From Novosphingobium piscinae (GTDB lineage: Bacteria; Pseudomonadota; Alphaproteobacteria; Sphingomonadales; Sphingomonadaceae), in contig NZ_JACLAX010000007.1 of assembly GCF_014230355.1 (NCBI RefSeq), forward strand, positions 1 to 64,000: DNA of 64,000 bases, written 5' to 3'. Positions 8,918 through 18,783 of this stretch are shown piece by piece (within the stretch, counting starts at the first letter, position 1; each line of letters begins with the position of its first letter). Position numbers and translations under genes: made by a program. The notes below the pieces were generated by a model. It did not search any database, was not told the DNA's origin, and worked only from the letters and a program-made list of their open reading frames with translations.

Positions 8918-11113
8918 ATGGACAAGCGCGAACAGGCCTTGCTGGCCGGCGAGGCCGCAGCGCCGGACAAGCCCTTCGCCGACGCCCGGCCGGCGTCGCT
9001 CTACTTCAACCGCGAGCTGAGCTGGCTGGAGTTCAACCGGCGCGTCCTGGCCGAGGCGCAGAACCCGCACTACCCGCTGCTCGAGCGGCTGCGCTTCCTG
9101 TCGATCTCGGGGAGCAATCTTGACGAGTTCATGATGGTGCGCGTCGCCGGGCTGCATGGCCAGGCGCAGCGCGGCATCGAGGAGACCTCGATCGACGGCC
9201 GCACCCCGGCGCTGCAGCTCTCGGCGATCCGCGATGCCGTGACCGGGCTGGTCGTCGCCCAGCAGGCCAGCCTCGAGGAGCTTGGCGTCCTGCTCGCCGC
9301 CGAGGGCATCCGCGTGGTCGCCGAGGACGAGGATCTCGGTCGTGCCGAGGCGCAGTGGATCGCCAACTACTTTGCCGAGCATATCCTGCCGATCATCACC
9401 CCGCAGGCGATCGATCCGGCGCACCCGTTCCCGTTCATCGCCAACCAGGGCATGGGCATCATGTTCTCGCTCACCCGGATCGCCGACAGCGCGCCGATGA
9501 CCGAGATGGTGCTGATCCCGCCGGCCCTGCCGCGCTTCGTTCGGCTCCCGGCAGAAATCGCCGGCGAGGGGTCGGTCTGGGTCTCGATCGTCGAGCTGAT
9601 CCGCCGTCACGCCGCGATCCTGTTCCCCGGCTTCCGGGTCCATGGCAACGGCGCCTTCCGGGTGCTGCGCGACAGCGACATCGAGATCGAGGAGGATGCC
9701 GAGGACCTCGTCCGCTACTTCCGCACCGCGATCCAGCGCCGCCGCCGCGGGCGGGTGATCCTGCTGCAGGTCGAGGACAGCTTCGATCCCGATGCCGAGG
9801 CCCTGCTGCGCCGCCAGCTGGGGCTGGAGACCGCGCTGGTCCTGCGGATGAGCGGGACGATCGATTTCGCCGGGCTCGCCGCGATCATCGAGGAGCCCAG
9901 ACCGGAGCTCAAGTTCGAGCCCTATTCGCCGCGCTATCCCGAACGCATTCTCGAACATGACGGCGATTGCTTCGCCGCCATCCGCGAGAAGGACATCGTG
10001 ATCCACCACCCCTACGAAAGCTTCGAGGTGGTGGTCGATTTCCTCCGGCAGGCCGCAGCCGATCCCGAGGTGGTGGCGATCAAGCAGACGCTGTACCGCG
10101 CCGGCAAGCAGTCCGCGGTGATCGCCGCGCTGATCGCCGCGGCCGAGGCGGGCAAGTCGGTCACCGCGGTGGTCGAGCTGAAGGCCCGCTTCGACGAGGA
10201 GCAGAACCTGCTCTGGGCCAGCCAGCTCGAACGCGCCGGAGTCCAGGTGATCTACGGCTTCGTCGACTGGAAGACCCATGCCAAGGTGTCGATGGTGGTC
10301 CGCCGCGAGGGGGAGGGCTATCGCACCTATTGCCACTTCGGCACCGGCAACTATCACCCGGTCACCGCACGGATCTACACCGACCTCAGCTTCTTCACCG
10401 CCGATCCCAAGGCCGGGCGCGACGTGGGGCAGCTGTTCAACTTCATCACCGGCTATGTCGAGCCCAAGGCGACCGAGCTGCTGGCGATCTCGCCGCTGAC
10501 GCTGCGCACCAGGCTGTACGAGCTGATCGATGCGGAGATCGCCTTCGCCCGGGCGGGCAAGCCGGCCACGATCTGGGCCAAGCTCAACTCGCTGACCGAC
10601 GAGGCGCTGATCGACCGGCTCTATGCCGCCAGCCAGGCGGGCGTGGACATCAGCCTGGTGGTGCGCGGGATCTGCTGCCTGCGCCCGGGCCTGCCCGGCC
10701 TGTCCGAGCGGATCACGGTCAAGTCGATCCTTGGCCGTTTTCTCGAGCACAGCCGGATCTGGGCCTTCGGCAACGGCGCGCCGCTGCCCAATGCCAAGGG
10801 CAAGGTCTATATCTCGTCGGCGGACGGGATGAGCCGCAATCTTGACCGCCGGGTCGAGCTGCTGGTGCCGATCCGCAACAAGACCGTGCACGATCAGGTG
10901 CTCGACCAGGTCATGCTGGCGAACCTGCTCGATACCGAGCAGAGCTGGGTGCTGGCTCCCGACGGCAGCTACCGCCGGCTCGACCCTGGCCCAAAGCCGT
11001 TCAACCTCCACAGGTATTTCATGACCAACCCCTCGCTTTCCGGGCGCGGGGCTGCTTTGGCGAGCGGACGCAAGGTGCCCAAGCTGGCGCTGCGGCGCGG
11101 CGGCGGGCGCTAG
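8918..11113 (+). CDS. ppk1: Polyphosphate kinase 1
   Basis: The enzyme makes polyphosphate from ATP reversibly. The protein is 731 residues from this ATG. An in-frame GTG at 8897, with AGGAAAGG about seven bases upstream, is a plausible alternative start. The N domain opens with [19 protein letters not shown], a PPK1 signature. The phosphorylated histidine is in DWKTHAKVS (about residue 454, equivalent to E. coli His435), and the second conserved histidine is in FLEHSRIW. The other conserved blocks ([31 protein letters not shown]) are intact. A ppx gene follows after 28 bases, so synthesis and breakdown of polyphosphate are encoded together. Confidence 0.97.
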   Translation: MDKREQALLAGEAAAPDKPFADARPASLYFNRELSWLEFNRRVLAEAQNPHYPLLERLRFLSISGSNLDEFMMVRVAGLHGQAQRGIEETSIDGRTPALQLSAIRDAVTGLVVAQQASLEELGVLLAAEGIRVVAEDEDLGRAEAQWIANYFAEHILPIITPQAIDPAHPFPFIANQGMGIMFSLTRIADSAPMTEMVLIPPALPRFVRLPAEIAGEGSVWVSIVELIRRHAAILFPGFRVHGNGAFRVLRDSDIEIEEDAEDLVRYFRTAIQRRRRGRVILLQVEDSFDPDAEALLRRQLGLETALVLRMSGTIDFAGLAAIIEEPRPELKFEPYSPRYPERILEHDGDCFAAIREKDIVIHHPYESFEVVVDFLRQAAADPEVVAIKQTLYRAGKQSAVIAALIAAAEAGKSVTAVVELKARFDEEQNLLWASQLERAGVQVIYGFVDWKTHAKVSMVVRREGEGYRTYCHFGTGNYHPVTARIYTDLSFFTADPKAGRDVGQLFNFITGYVEPKATELLAISPLTLRTRLYELIDAEIAFARAGKPATIWAKLNSLTDEALIDRLYAASQAGVDISLVVRGICCLRPGLPGLSERITVKSILGRFLEHSRIWAFGNGAPLPNAKGKVYISSADGMSRNLDRRVELLVPIRNKTVHDQVLDQVMLANLLDTEQSWVLAPDGSYRRLDPGPKPFNLHRYFMTNPSLSGRGAALASGRKVPKLALRRGGGR

Positions 11114-11141
11114 GACCGCCGGAGCGGGTGGACAGACGGGG

Positions 11142-12680
11142 ATGGCAATGCAGGACCGTGGCGCGACCTCCGTGCTGGCTGCCGACGCGCTGGCCTCTGA
11201 TGTGCTGGCCCCTGATGTGCTGGCTCCGGCCCGGGCCATCATCGACATCGGATCGAACACGGTTCGCCTGGTGATCTACGGCGGCCCGCCCCGCGCGCCG
11301 GTCGTGCTCCACAACGAAAAGGTCACCGCCCGCCTCGGCAAGGCCGTGGCCGAACGCGGCGTGCTGTCGGACAAGGCCCAGCAGGCGGCGCTGGCCGCGC
11401 TGGCGCGCTATCGCCTGCTGCTCGACCTGCGCGGGGTGCCGCAGGTTGACGTGGTGGCCACGGCCGCGGTGCGCGATGCGACGAACGGCGGCGATTTCCT
11501 GACGGCCGTGACCGCGCTGGGCTTTGCCCCGCGCCTGCTGTCCGGCGAGGAGGAGGCCGAAACCAGCGCGATGGGCGTGATCGGCGCCTTCCCCGGGGCG
11601 CGGGGCGTGGTGGCCGATCTGGGGGGCGGCAGCCTCGAGCTGGTCGACGTGGCGGATCAGGCCGCCAGCCACGGGGTGAGCATGCCGCTTGGCACCCTGC
11701 GCCTGCCGGCCCTGCGCAGCGAAGGGCTGCAGGCCTTCCGCCGCCACATCGCCGCCAGTCTCGACCAGGCCGGCTGGACCGCCACGCCCGGCCAGACGCT
11801 GTATCTGGTTGGCGGATCGTTCCGGGCCTTTGCCCGCTATGTCCTGGCCCAGGACAAGGCCGCGCTCGATGATCCGCATGGCTATGCCCTGGCACCCGAT
11901 GCGGCGATGGAGGCGGCGCGGGCGCTGGCCCGGCGCAAGGCCGGCTCGCTCGACGAGGTCCCCGGCATTTCCGGCGCCCGCCTCGCCAGCCTGCCCGATG
12001 CGGCGGCGCTGCTGCTGGCTCTGATCGAGGCGCTGCAGCCGGCCCGGCTGGTCTTCTCAGCCTGGGGGCTGCGCGAGGGGCTGCTTTACGCCAGCCTGCC
12101 GCCGGGGTTGCGCCGGCAGGACCCGCTGCTGGCCGGGATCACCGCCTTCACGCGCCAGCGCGGGGTCTTGCCGGCCACCGCCGCCCTGGTGGCCGACTGG
12201 ACCGCGGCAGGGTGCCTTCCCGCCGGGGCTGCGGCCGAGGGCGAGCGGCTGCGACTGGCCGCGACCATGCTGATCCTCGCCGCGGCGCTGGTCGAGCCCA
12301 ACCTGCGCACCGAACTCGCGGAGATCTGGGCCATGCGCAAGCGCTGGATCGGGGTGACCAACCGCGAACGCGCGATGCTGGCCGCCGCGCTGCTGGCGGG
12401 CAGTGCCCAGCTCGTGCTCCCGCCCGAATGGCGGGACCTGAACGCCCCGGCCGATCTGCGCGCGGCCCAGGCCTGGGGACTGGGAGCCCGGCTGTGCCGG
12501 CGGTTCTCCGGCCATTCCCCGCGCGCGCTGAGCGGCAGCGCGTTGCAGCAGGAGGGCAACCGCCTGGTCCTGGTGGTCCAGCCGGCCTTCGCCGTGCTGG
12601 TCAACGAGGGCGTCGAGCGCGATCTCAAGGCGCTTGGCGGCCTGCTCGGCCTCGACACCGGCTGGCGTACCGAGGGCTAG
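11142..12680 (+). CDS. ppx: Exopolyphosphatase (Ppx/GppA family)
   Basis: The 512-residue enzyme removes terminal phosphate from polyphosphate (and possibly pppGpp). It has the actin-like ATPase-fold motifs: IIDIGSNTVRLVIYGG, VATAAVRDATNG, the GEEEAE segment, and VVADLGGGSLELV. The C-terminal ~200 residues resemble the HD-like helical domain of longer Ppx proteins. The N-terminal ~27 residues include a short repeat (ASDVLAPDVLAP) encoded by repeated gatgtgctggc; this extension is not conserved in the family and a later start is possible. It is the second gene of the ppk-ppx pair and converges on the MarR-GNAT gene. Confidence 0.93.
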   Translation: MAMQDRGATSVLAADALASDVLAPDVLAPARAIIDIGSNTVRLVIYGGPPRAPVVLHNEKVTARLGKAVAERGVLSDKAQQAALAALARYRLLLDLRGVPQVDVVATAAVRDATNGGDFLTAVTALGFAPRLLSGEEEAETSAMGVIGAFPGARGVVADLGGGSLELVDVADQAASHGVSMPLGTLRLPALRSEGLQAFRRHIAASLDQAGWTATPGQTLYLVGGSFRAFARYVLAQDKAALDDPHGYALAPDAAMEAARALARRKAGSLDEVPGISGARLASLPDAAALLLALIEALQPARLVFSAWGLREGLLYASLPPGLRRQDPLLAGITAFTRQRGVLPATAALVADWTAAGCLPAGAAAEGERLRLAATMLILAAALVEPNLRTELAEIWAMRKRWIGVTNRERAMLAAALLAGSAQLVLPPEWRDLNAPADLRAAQAWGLGARLCRRFSGHSPRALSGSALQQEGNRLVLVVQPAFAVLVNEGVERDLKALGGLLGLDTGWRTEG

Positions 12681-12722
12681 TCGGCTTGAGCGGGCTCGCT
12701 GGGTGTCCCGCCCAACTCCCGC

Positions 12723-13676
12723 TTAGGGCTGGCCCCGATAGAGCATGGCCACGTTGCACCGCGCATAGCGGGTGCCGTAACGCGCCATGATCCCTGCATC
12801 GTGGACGAAGCCCAATTTGGCGTAGAGGTGGATGGCGGCGGCGCATTTCGCATTGGTCAACAGGTAGAGCGGATCAGCGCCGAGGGTCCGAGCCCTGTCG
12901 ATCATCGCGGCCAGCAGGAACTCGCCTGCCTTCAGCCCGCGCGCGCTCTCACGCACTCCCATCTTGGTCAGCTCGAAGCTGGTCGGGCCGGTCTTCTGCA
13001 GGGCGCAGGTGCCCACCACGCCCAGTCCTGGGGCCTCGACGAACAGGATCGTCCCGCCCGGAGCGATGATCCGGGACTGCGGGTTCTCGAGTACCTCGCG
13101 ATCGGTCGGCTCGAGCGCGAACATCGCGCCGATCCACTGCGCGTTGATGTCGTGGAAATCAGCCGCCAGGGCGGGTTCGAACTCGCGCAGACGAAGACCT
13201 CCGGGCCGCGCGCGGGCGGCGCGTTCAGCGATCGAGGCCGCATCGAGGGCGCGCTCGATCGCCGCGATCTGAGGCAGGAAGGGGGCGGACAGATCGGCCA
13301 GCAGCTCTTCGGCGGCCACCCCGATCCGCGGCCAGAGGTCAGTAGCCGCCTGCTGCGCCGCCGCCTCACCCGCAGCGGTGAGCGCGAGCCGCCGGGTTCT
13401 CTGGTCGGCACAGGTGGCACGGTCGAGGATGCCGAGCGCGACCAGTTGGCCGACGCTGCGCGTCACGGCGGGCTGGCTGATCCCGATCACCTCGGATAGC
13501 TGGCCGATCGTCATCGCCCCGCCGCGCAGTGCGGCGAGGATTGCCATATGCCCGGGCTGGAGTGGCAAGCCGGCCTCGGCGATCGTCGCCATGGCCCCGG
13601 CCTGTAGCCGCTCGGCCAAGCGCTTGAGCCGGCTGCCGAGGAACGATGGGCCCATGTCCGCGATAACATCATACAT
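12723..13676 (-). CDS. MarR-GNAT fusion regulator/acetyltransferase
   Basis: The 317-residue protein joins two domains. Residues ~20-145 are a MarR winged helix (MTIGQLSEVIGISQPAVTRSV, then LDRATCADQRTRRLALT). Residues ~165-317 are a GNAT acetyltransferase with the acetyl-CoA loop region GVRESARGLKAGEFLL and a tail containing YAKLGF. Such fusions occur in proteobacteria; the acetylated substrate is unknown. ATG 13676 is preceded by GGAG, which lies inside one arm of a 40-bp inverted repeat at 13681-13720, so autoregulation at the start region is likely. The gene converges with ppx. Confidence 0.88.
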   Translation of the reverse strand: MYDVIADMGPSFLGSRLKRLAERLQAGAMATIAEAGLPLQPGHMAILAALRGGAMTIGQLSEVIGISQPAVTRSVGQLVALGILDRATCADQRTRRLALTAAGEAAAQQAATDLWPRIGVAAEELLADLSAPFLPQIAAIERALDAASIAERAARARPGGLRLREFEPALAADFHDINAQWIGAMFALEPTDREVLENPQSRIIAPGGTILFVEAPGLGVVGTCALQKTGPTSFELTKMGVRESARGLKAGEFLLAAMIDRARTLGADPLYLLTNAKCAAAIHLYAKLGFVHDAGIMARYGTRYARCNVAMLYRGQP

Positions 13677-13680
13677 ACAG

Positions 13681-13720
13681 CAATCTCCATAGCGCGTTAT
13701 ATAACACGCTATGGAGATTG
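13681..13720. promoter_or_regulatory. 40-bp inverted repeat, probable operator of the MarR-GNAT gene
   Basis: Two 20-base arms, CAATCTCCATAGCGCGTTAT and the reverse complement of CAATCTCCATAGCGTGTTAT, match at 19 of 20 positions with no spacer. The repeat begins four bases upstream of the MarR-GNAT start codon, and one arm contains its Shine-Dalgarno GGAG. The centre TTATATAAC could supply a -10 box. MarR proteins bind such symmetrical sites, so self-repression is likely. As RNA, the same sequence would fold and hide the ribosome binding site. Confidence 0.75.
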
Positions 13721-13861
13721 CGACTCAAGTCAAGAGCATGGTCCGCCTTGGTACGTCACAGCCGGCATCGACCCGATGGCTTCAAGGCACCCAGACGATG
13801 GGGCCGCGCATGCGTACCTCTCCCCGGTCGCGAAGTGGCTTAGGCAGCCAGAGTCAGCGGC

Positions 13862-14044
13862 CTACTTGCACTTGATGAACTTGCCCTTGGCATCGCGGCA
13901 CGGGCCCTTCTTGGCCGGCGCGGCAGCGGCCGGCGGGCACTTGATGAACTTGCCCTTGGCGTCCTTGCAGGGCGCGGCGCTGACCGCGACCGGGGCGGCA
14001 AGCACGGCGAGGGCGGCGGCCACCGCGATGGCAAACTGGCGCAT
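13862..14044 (-). CDS. Small secreted protein with two CxDAKGKFIKC repeats
   Basis: The 60-residue precursor has a clear signal peptide (a basic start, then an alanine/valine core ending in VSAAP). The mature part is only about 35 residues: CKDAKGKFIKC, an alanine/proline linker, and CRDAKGKFIKC. The DNA repeats correspondingly. GAGGAGAG sits a few bases before the ATG. I know similar short lysine-rich exported proteins in sphingomonads but no function. The four cysteines could form disulfides in the periplasm. An upstream in-frame start at 14107 would spoil the signal peptide. Confidence 0.7.
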   Translation of the reverse strand: MRQFAIAVAAALAVLAAPVAVSAAPCKDAKGKFIKCPPAAAAPAKKGPCRDAKGKFIKCK

Positions 14045-14189
14045 GGTGTCTCTCTCCTCGGGAAGGAAGCTCCCGAAGCCGGAAGCTGCCATTCCGGCAC
14101 GGATCACGCACAGGACTTAACCGCGATTTTTCAATTGTTTACAGTTACGGCCAGCCAACCTTGGCGGTATTTCATGCGATTTCAGGCGG

Positions 14190-15482
14190 TTACTGCAGCC
14201 CGAGGAACAGCCCGGCCAGCGCCGCGCTCATCAGGTTCGACAGGCTGCCGGCGACCAGCGCCTTGATCCCCAGCCGCGCGATCACCGGGCGCTGGTTGGG
14301 GGCCAGCCCGCCGGTCACCGCCATCTGGATCGCGATCGAGCTGAAGTTGGCGAAGCCGCACAGCGCGAAGGTGACGATCGCCACGGTCCGCTCCGACAGG
14401 CTGGTGGCGGCGCCCAGGTTGATGAACGAGACGAATTCATTGAGCACCACCTTGGTCCCGAAGAACCCGCCGGCGGCGGTGGCCTCGGCCCAGGTCGGCG
14501 CCCCGAGCAGGTAGAACACCGGCGCGAAGAGCGTGCCCAGCACGCCCTGGAACGAGAGGTCAGGGCGGCCGAACCAGCCGCCAATCCCGGCGAGGATGCC
14601 GTTGGCCAGCGCCACCAGCGCGACGAAGGCCAGCACCATGGCGCCCACCGCCACAGCCAGCTTCAGCCCGGTCTGCGCGCCCTGGGCGGCGGCCATGATC
14701 AGGTTGGCGGGGCGTTCCTCGTCGTGGTCGTCGGGGATCACCTCGATCACCGGCACGCCGGGCGGTCCGGCGATGATCTCGCGGTGGAGATCGCTCTCGT
14801 CGACCGCCTGGTCCGGCGGGCTGGGGCGCGGATCGGGCATGATGATCTTGGCCATCAGGATCCCCCCCGGCGCCGACATGAAGGCCGCGGCGACCAGATA
14901 GTCGATGCGGATGCCCATGCTGGCATAGGCCGCGAGGATCGTCCCGGCGACCCCGGCCATGCCGACGGTCATCACGCAGAACAGCTGCGACGGGGCAAGG
15001 CCGGCGAGATAGGGCCGGATCACCAGCGGCGCCTCCGACTGGCCGACGAAGATGTTCGAGGCCGCGCAGAGGCTTTCGACCTTGCTGATCCCGGTCACCT
15101 TTTCCAGCCCGCCGCCGATCCAGCGGATCATCAGCTGCATCACGCCGACGTGGTAGAGCACCGAAATCAGCGCGGCGAAGAAGATGATCACCGGCAGCGC
15201 CGAGATGGCGAAGCTGGTCCCGCCGATCTCGGGCTTGGCCAGCGGGCCGAACAGGAACTCGACCCCGGCATGGGCATAGCCCAGCAGTTCGCCCACGGCA
15301 TGCGAGGCGCCGTTGAGCGCGGCGCGCCCCGCCGGGACGTAGAGCACCAGCCCGGCCAGCCCGGCCTGCAGCGCGAAGGCGGCGCCAACCACGCGCGGAC
15401 GGATTGCGCGGCGTTCGGCCGAGAGCAGGACCGCGACCAGGAGGATGAGCGCCATGCCGAGCAGGCTGAGGAGAATGTGCAT
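14190..15482 (-). CDS. NupC-type concentrative nucleoside transporter
   Basis: The 430-residue inner-membrane protein has the CNT family layout: about ten helices and the conserved stretches FAISALPVIIFFAALISVLY, a GISKVESLCAASNIFVGQSE segment and ALCGFANFSSIAIQMA. In this family the GQSEAPL loop and the later N/F-rich segment bind the nucleoside and the coupling ion (H+ or Na+). It imports nucleosides into the cytoplasm. A non-conserved hydrophilic insert of about 40 residues (PDPRPSPPDQAVDESD onward) lies in the middle, as in other alphaproteobacterial members. It is monocistronic and divergent from the queuosine-precursor transporter gene. Confidence 0.92.
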   Translation of the reverse strand: MHILLSLLGMALILLVAVLLSAERRAIRPRVVGAAFALQAGLAGLVLYVPAGRAALNGASHAVGELLGYAHAGVEFLFGPLAKPEIGGTSFAISALPVIIFFAALISVLYHVGVMQLMIRWIGGGLEKVTGISKVESLCAASNIFVGQSEAPLVIRPYLAGLAPSQLFCVMTVGMAGVAGTILAAYASMGIRIDYLVAAAFMSAPGGILMAKIIMPDPRPSPPDQAVDESDLHREIIAGPPGVPVIEVIPDDHDEERPANLIMAAAQGAQTGLKLAVAVGAMVLAFVALVALANGILAGIGGWFGRPDLSFQGVLGTLFAPVFYLLGAPTWAEATAAGGFFGTKVVLNEFVSFINLGAATSLSERTVAIVTFALCGFANFSSIAIQMAVTGGLAPNQRPVIARLGIKALVAGSLSNLMSAALAGLFLGLQ

Positions 15483-15610
15483 GGGGGCCCATGCTAGTTG
15501 CCGGCGCGGGCCGTGGGAAGCCCCGGCGCCGGCTTGCCCCCGTGCTTTCCCGGGGATGGCGCGCCGGCTCGGGGCTTTTCCCGGGCGACGCCCCCCGCTA
15601 GGCTGCGGCC

Positions 15611-16282
15611 ATGGCCCCCGCTTCGTCCCCGCCGTCCAGCCCCGTGCTGATCCCGCGCTCGCTGTTCGTCTATGCCCTGCTCTATGGCGGGCTCTGCGTG
15701 CTGGCCGGGGTGCTGGGCACCAAGATCGCCTCGCTCGGCACCTGGCCGCTGCTCGGTCCGCTGGCGGTGGAGAGCGGGATCTTCGCCTTCCTGATGCTGG
15801 TGGTGATCTCCAGCGCCGTGGCCGAACTGTTCGGGCGCGACATGGCCAACCGGCTGGTGCGCTTCGGCTTCGTGCCGCTGATCGTCTCGATGATCCTGCT
15901 GGTGGTGGTGATCCGGCTGGTCCCGCCCGCCCCGTTCTGGACCGACCAGGACGCCTTCGCCCGGCTGCTGGGGCAGGGCGCGCGGATGCAGTTCGCCGGG
16001 CTGATCTCCTATGGCACCTCGCAGACGCTCAACGTCGCGGTGTTCTCGCGCCTGGCCGGGGGCGATGGCCGGCTGCTGTGGTTGCGCGCCTGGGTCGCCT
16101 CGCTGCTCAGCCAGGTGGTCGACACGCTGATCTTCATCACCATCAGCTTCGCCGGCACCGGCCTGCCGATCGTCGAGATCATGACCGGGCAGATCGTTTC
16201 CAAGCTGATCCTGTCGACCATCATGGTGCCCCCGCTGATCTATGTCTTCGTGGCGCTGGCGCGGCGGCTGGACGCGAAATAA
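15611..16282 (+). CDS. yhhQ: Queuosine precursor transporter (YhhQ/QPTR family)
   Basis: The 223-residue protein has six hydrophobic helices. It carries the features of the YhhQ family: a VISSAVAELFGRDMANRLV block after the second helix, a FWTDQDAF segment, and a later QVVDTLIFITISFAG helix. E. coli YhhQ imports preQ0/preQ1 for queuosine tRNA modification. The aromatic-rich external loop LVPPAPFWT is typical. The next gene, argB, starts 36 bases downstream and could be cotranscribed, though no functional link is evident. Confidence 0.88.
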   Translation: MAPASSPPSSPVLIPRSLFVYALLYGGLCVLAGVLGTKIASLGTWPLLGPLAVESGIFAFLMLVVISSAVAELFGRDMANRLVRFGFVPLIVSMILLVVVIRLVPPAPFWTDQDAFARLLGQGARMQFAGLISYGTSQTLNVAVFSRLAGGDGRLLWLRAWVASLLSQVVDTLIFITISFAGTGLPIVEIMTGQIVSKLILSTIMVPPLIYVFVALARRLDAK

Positions 16283-16318
16283 GCTTCTATTTGGCGCTGG
16301 CGGGACTAAAGGCGCGGC

Positions 16319-17239
16319 ATGACGACTCCGCATGATCCCGCGCACGATCCCGCGCTGCTGGCCAAGGCCGAAACGCTGATCGAGGCTCTTCCCTACCTGC
16401 GCCGCTACGAGGGCCGCACCTTCGTGGTCAAGTATGGCGGCCACGCGATGGGCGATCCCGAGCTGGCGCGCGATTTCGCCGAGGACATCGTGCTGCTCAA
16501 GGCGGTGGGGATCAATCCGGTGGTGGTCCACGGCGGCGGGCCGCAGATCGGCCGGATGCTCAAGGCGCTCGGCATCGAATCGCGCTTCGTCGATGGCCTG
16601 CGCGTCACCGACCGGCAGACCGCCGAGGTGGCCGAAATGGTCCTGGCCGGGGCGATCAACAAGGAGCTGGTCGGCTGGATCGCCCGCGCCGGCGGCAAGG
16701 CGATCGGCATCTCGGGCAAGGACGGCGGCATGGTGATCGCCCGCAAGGTCCAGGCCAAGAAGGCGCCCAAGGCGATCGAGAGCGACGGCGAGCCGTTGGT
16801 GGTCGATCTCGGCTTCGTCGGTGAGCCCGACCGCATCGACACCTCGATCATCGACACGATCTGCGGCGCCGGGATGATCCCGATCATCGCCCCGATCGGG
16901 GTGGGCGACGATGGCGAGACCTACAACATCAACGCCGACACCATGGCCGGCTCGATCGCCGCTGCGCTCGGCGCGGCGCGGCTGTTCCTGCTGACCGACG
17001 TGCCCGGCGTGCTCGACAAGGACAAGCAGCTGCTGACCAACCTCAACCCCGGCGACATCGCCCGACTGGCTGCCGAAGGGACGATCAGTGGCGGGATGAT
17101 CCCCAAGCTGGAAACCTGCGTCCACGCGGTCGAGGCCGGGTGCGAGGCCGCCGTGGTGCTCGACGGGCGGGTCCCGCACGCGATGCTGCTCGAATTCTTC
17201 ACCTCGAAGGGCGCCGGCACGCTGATCCGCGCCGACTAG
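16319..17239 (+). CDS. argB: Acetylglutamate kinase
   Basis: This 306-residue cytosolic enzyme phosphorylates N-acetyl-glutamate, the second step of arginine synthesis. It has the amino-acid kinase motifs: [12 protein letters not shown] with the catalytic lysine, [13 protein letters not shown], the [10 protein letters not shown] segment, [16 protein letters not shown], and [10 protein letters not shown]. Length and N terminus match alphaproteobacterial ArgB. The N-terminal helix ([20 protein letters not shown]) suggests the arginine-inhibited hexameric form, which is a family-level inference. Confidence 0.97.
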   Translation: MTTPHDPAHDPALLAKAETLIEALPYLRRYEGRTFVVKYGGHAMGDPELARDFAEDIVLLKAVGINPVVVHGGGPQIGRMLKALGIESRFVDGLRVTDRQTAEVAEMVLAGAINKELVGWIARAGGKAIGISGKDGGMVIARKVQAKKAPKAIESDGEPLVVDLGFVGEPDRIDTSIIDTICGAGMIPIIAPIGVGDDGETYNINADTMAGSIAAALGAARLFLLTDVPGVLDKDKQLLTNLNPGDIARLAAEGTISGGMIPKLETCVHAVEAGCEAAVVLDGRVPHAMLLEFFTSKGAGTLIRAD

Positions 17240-17276
17240 GCGGCCTGGCGGCATCCCGGGCCTTGCTGCTCCCTCG

Positions 17277-17355
17277 TCATGCCAGCACAGGCCGGCACCT
17301 CTGGCCTCGAGCGATCCAGCCGGAGATCCCGACCTTCGCCGGGATCACGCGCTGA
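17277..17355. repeat. REP-like imperfect palindromic element
   Basis: In the 350-base gene-free gap after argB there is CGTCATGCCAGCACAGGCC, then CACCTCTGG, then CCGGAGATCCCGACCTTCGC and GGGATCACGC. This is the pattern of the common alphaproteobacterial intergenic repeat (GTCATNCCNGC...GGCCTTCGCCGGGATNACG), which forms two imperfect hairpins. No gene is seen in the rest of the gap up to 17591. Confidence 0.55.
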
Positions 17356-17591
17356 CAGCCTGCGCTCGGGCGCAACCCGCCGCCTGAACAGGTCCCCGGG
17401 CCCGCGCTGTCCTACACCGCGCAACCGTGCCACACTCCGTGCGGCTCTTTCCCATTGTTGGCCCATCGCGCGGCGCGATCTTCACTTTGCCAGTCGCCCA
17501 TGTGCGAACTTGCAGAAGTTCCGGCCCCCGTGACTTGGCCGGGGAGACCGGCTATCAGCGCCCCACCGCGACTGCCCGGGACCCCTGTGCG

Positions 17592-17885
17592 ATGATCAAT
17601 GAAGTCTTGATTCCGATCCTGGCCCTGCTGGCCAACCTCATCACCTATGTCGTGATCATCCAGTTCATCCTCAGCCTGCTGGTCTCGTTCAACGTCGTGA
17701 ACTACCACAACCAGTTCGTGTCGGCGCTGATGACCGGTCTCAACGCGATCCTCGATCCGCTGCTCGCCCCGATCCGGCGGCGGCTGCCGCCCACCGGCGG
17801 GCTCGATTTCTCGCCGATCGTGCTGCTGCTGCTGATCCAGATCGCGATGATCGTGCTGAGCTACATCGGACGCCACTACGGATGA
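17592..17885 (+). CDS. YggT family membrane protein
   Basis: The 97-residue protein has two long hydrophobic segments separated by a polar loop containing [30 protein letters not shown], the defining pattern of YggT (the LDP...P.RR..P motif). The family is inner-membrane and is linked in some bacteria to cell division and osmotic tolerance, but its role is not firmly known. I chose the ATG at 17592 because it gives a normal YggT length; the longer reading from 17427 runs into intergenic sequence. Its stop overlaps the folD start by four bases (ATGA), so the two are translationally coupled. Confidence 0.9.
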   Translation: MINEVLIPILALLANLITYVVIIQFILSLLVSFNVVNYHNQFVSALMTGLNAILDPLLAPIRRRLPPTGGLDFSPIVLLLLIQIAMIVLSYIGRHYG

Positions 17886-18775
17886 GCGCCGCACTGATCG
17901 ACGGGAAGGCCTTCGCCGCCGGATTGCGCGACCGGGTCGGCACGCTGGCGGCCCGGTTCGAGGCGCAGGTCGGGCGCAAGGCCGGGCTGGCCGTGGTGCT
18001 GGTCGGCGAGGACCCGGCCAGCCAGGTCTACGTGCGCTCGAAGGGCAAGCAGACGGTCGAGGCCGGCATGGCGAGCTTCGAATACAAGCTCCCGGCGGAC
18101 ACGTCCGAGGCCGACCTGCTCGCCCGGGTCGAGGCGCTCAACGCCGATCCAGTGATCGACGGCATCCTCGTCCAGCTGCCGCTGCCGGACCATATCGACG
18201 AGCAGAAGGTGATCGCCACGATCGCCCCGGACAAGGACGTCGACGGCTTCCACGTGGTCAATGCCGGGCGTCTCGCCGTGGGCCAGCCCGGCTTCGTGCC
18301 ATGCACGCCGCTGGGCTGCCTGATGCTGCTCAAGGACCGGCTCGGCACGTTGGCCGGGCGTGAGGCCGTGGTGATCGGCCGCTCGAACATCGTCGGCAAG
18401 CCGATGGCGCAGCTGCTGCTGGCCGAAAGCTGCACGGTCACCGTCGCGCACAGCCGCACGGCCGATCTGCCCGCGGTGGTGCGCCGCGCCGACATCGTCG
18501 TTGCGGCGGTGGGCCGGCCCGAGATGGTCAAGGCCGACTGGCTCAAGCCGGGCGCCACGGTGATCGATGTCGGGATCAACCGGGTCGCTGCGGCCGAGCC
18601 GGGCAAGACCCGGCTGGTCGGCGATGTCGATTTCACCGGGGCCAGCACCGTGGCCGGGGCGATCACCCCGGTGCCCGGCGGCGTGGGACCGATGACCATC
18701 GCCGTGCTGCTGCGCAACACCCTCGTGGCGGCCTGGCGCAATGCCGGGCAGCCGCTCGCGCCCGACGCGATCTGA
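17882..18775 (+). CDS. folD: Methylenetetrahydrofolate dehydrogenase/cyclohydrolase
   Basis: The 297-residue bifunctional enzyme interconverts methylene-, methenyl- and 10-formyl-THF using NADP. Conserved blocks are present: [14 protein letters not shown] with the catalytic lysine, [36 protein letters not shown] for NADP binding, and [11 protein letters not shown]. It overlaps the YggT gene by four bases. With purU about 10 kb to the left it belongs to the same one-carbon pathway, though they are not in one operon. Confidence 0.97.
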   Translation: MSAALIDGKAFAAGLRDRVGTLAARFEAQVGRKAGLAVVLVGEDPASQVYVRSKGKQTVEAGMASFEYKLPADTSEADLLARVEALNADPVIDGILVQLPLPDHIDEQKVIATIAPDKDVDGFHVVNAGRLAVGQPGFVPCTPLGCLMLLKDRLGTLAGREAVVIGRSNIVGKPMAQLLLAESCTVTVAHSRTADLPAVVRRADIVVAAVGRPEMVKADWLKPGATVIDVGINRVAAAEPGKTRLVGDVDFTGASTVAGAITPVPGGVGPMTIAVLLRNTLVAAWRNAGQPLAPDAI

Positions 18776-18783
18776 GCCGGGCG

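Noticed and set aside
8909..11260. Minus-strand open reading of 783 codons opposite ppk
   Set aside because: It is a GC-rich antisense shadow: composition is biased to D, G, R and H and no family pattern appears, while the plus strand encodes a complete PPK1.
15494..17254. Minus-strand open reading of 586 codons opposite yhhQ and argB
   Set aside because: Low-complexity His/Asp/Gln-rich product lying opposite two well-conserved genes.
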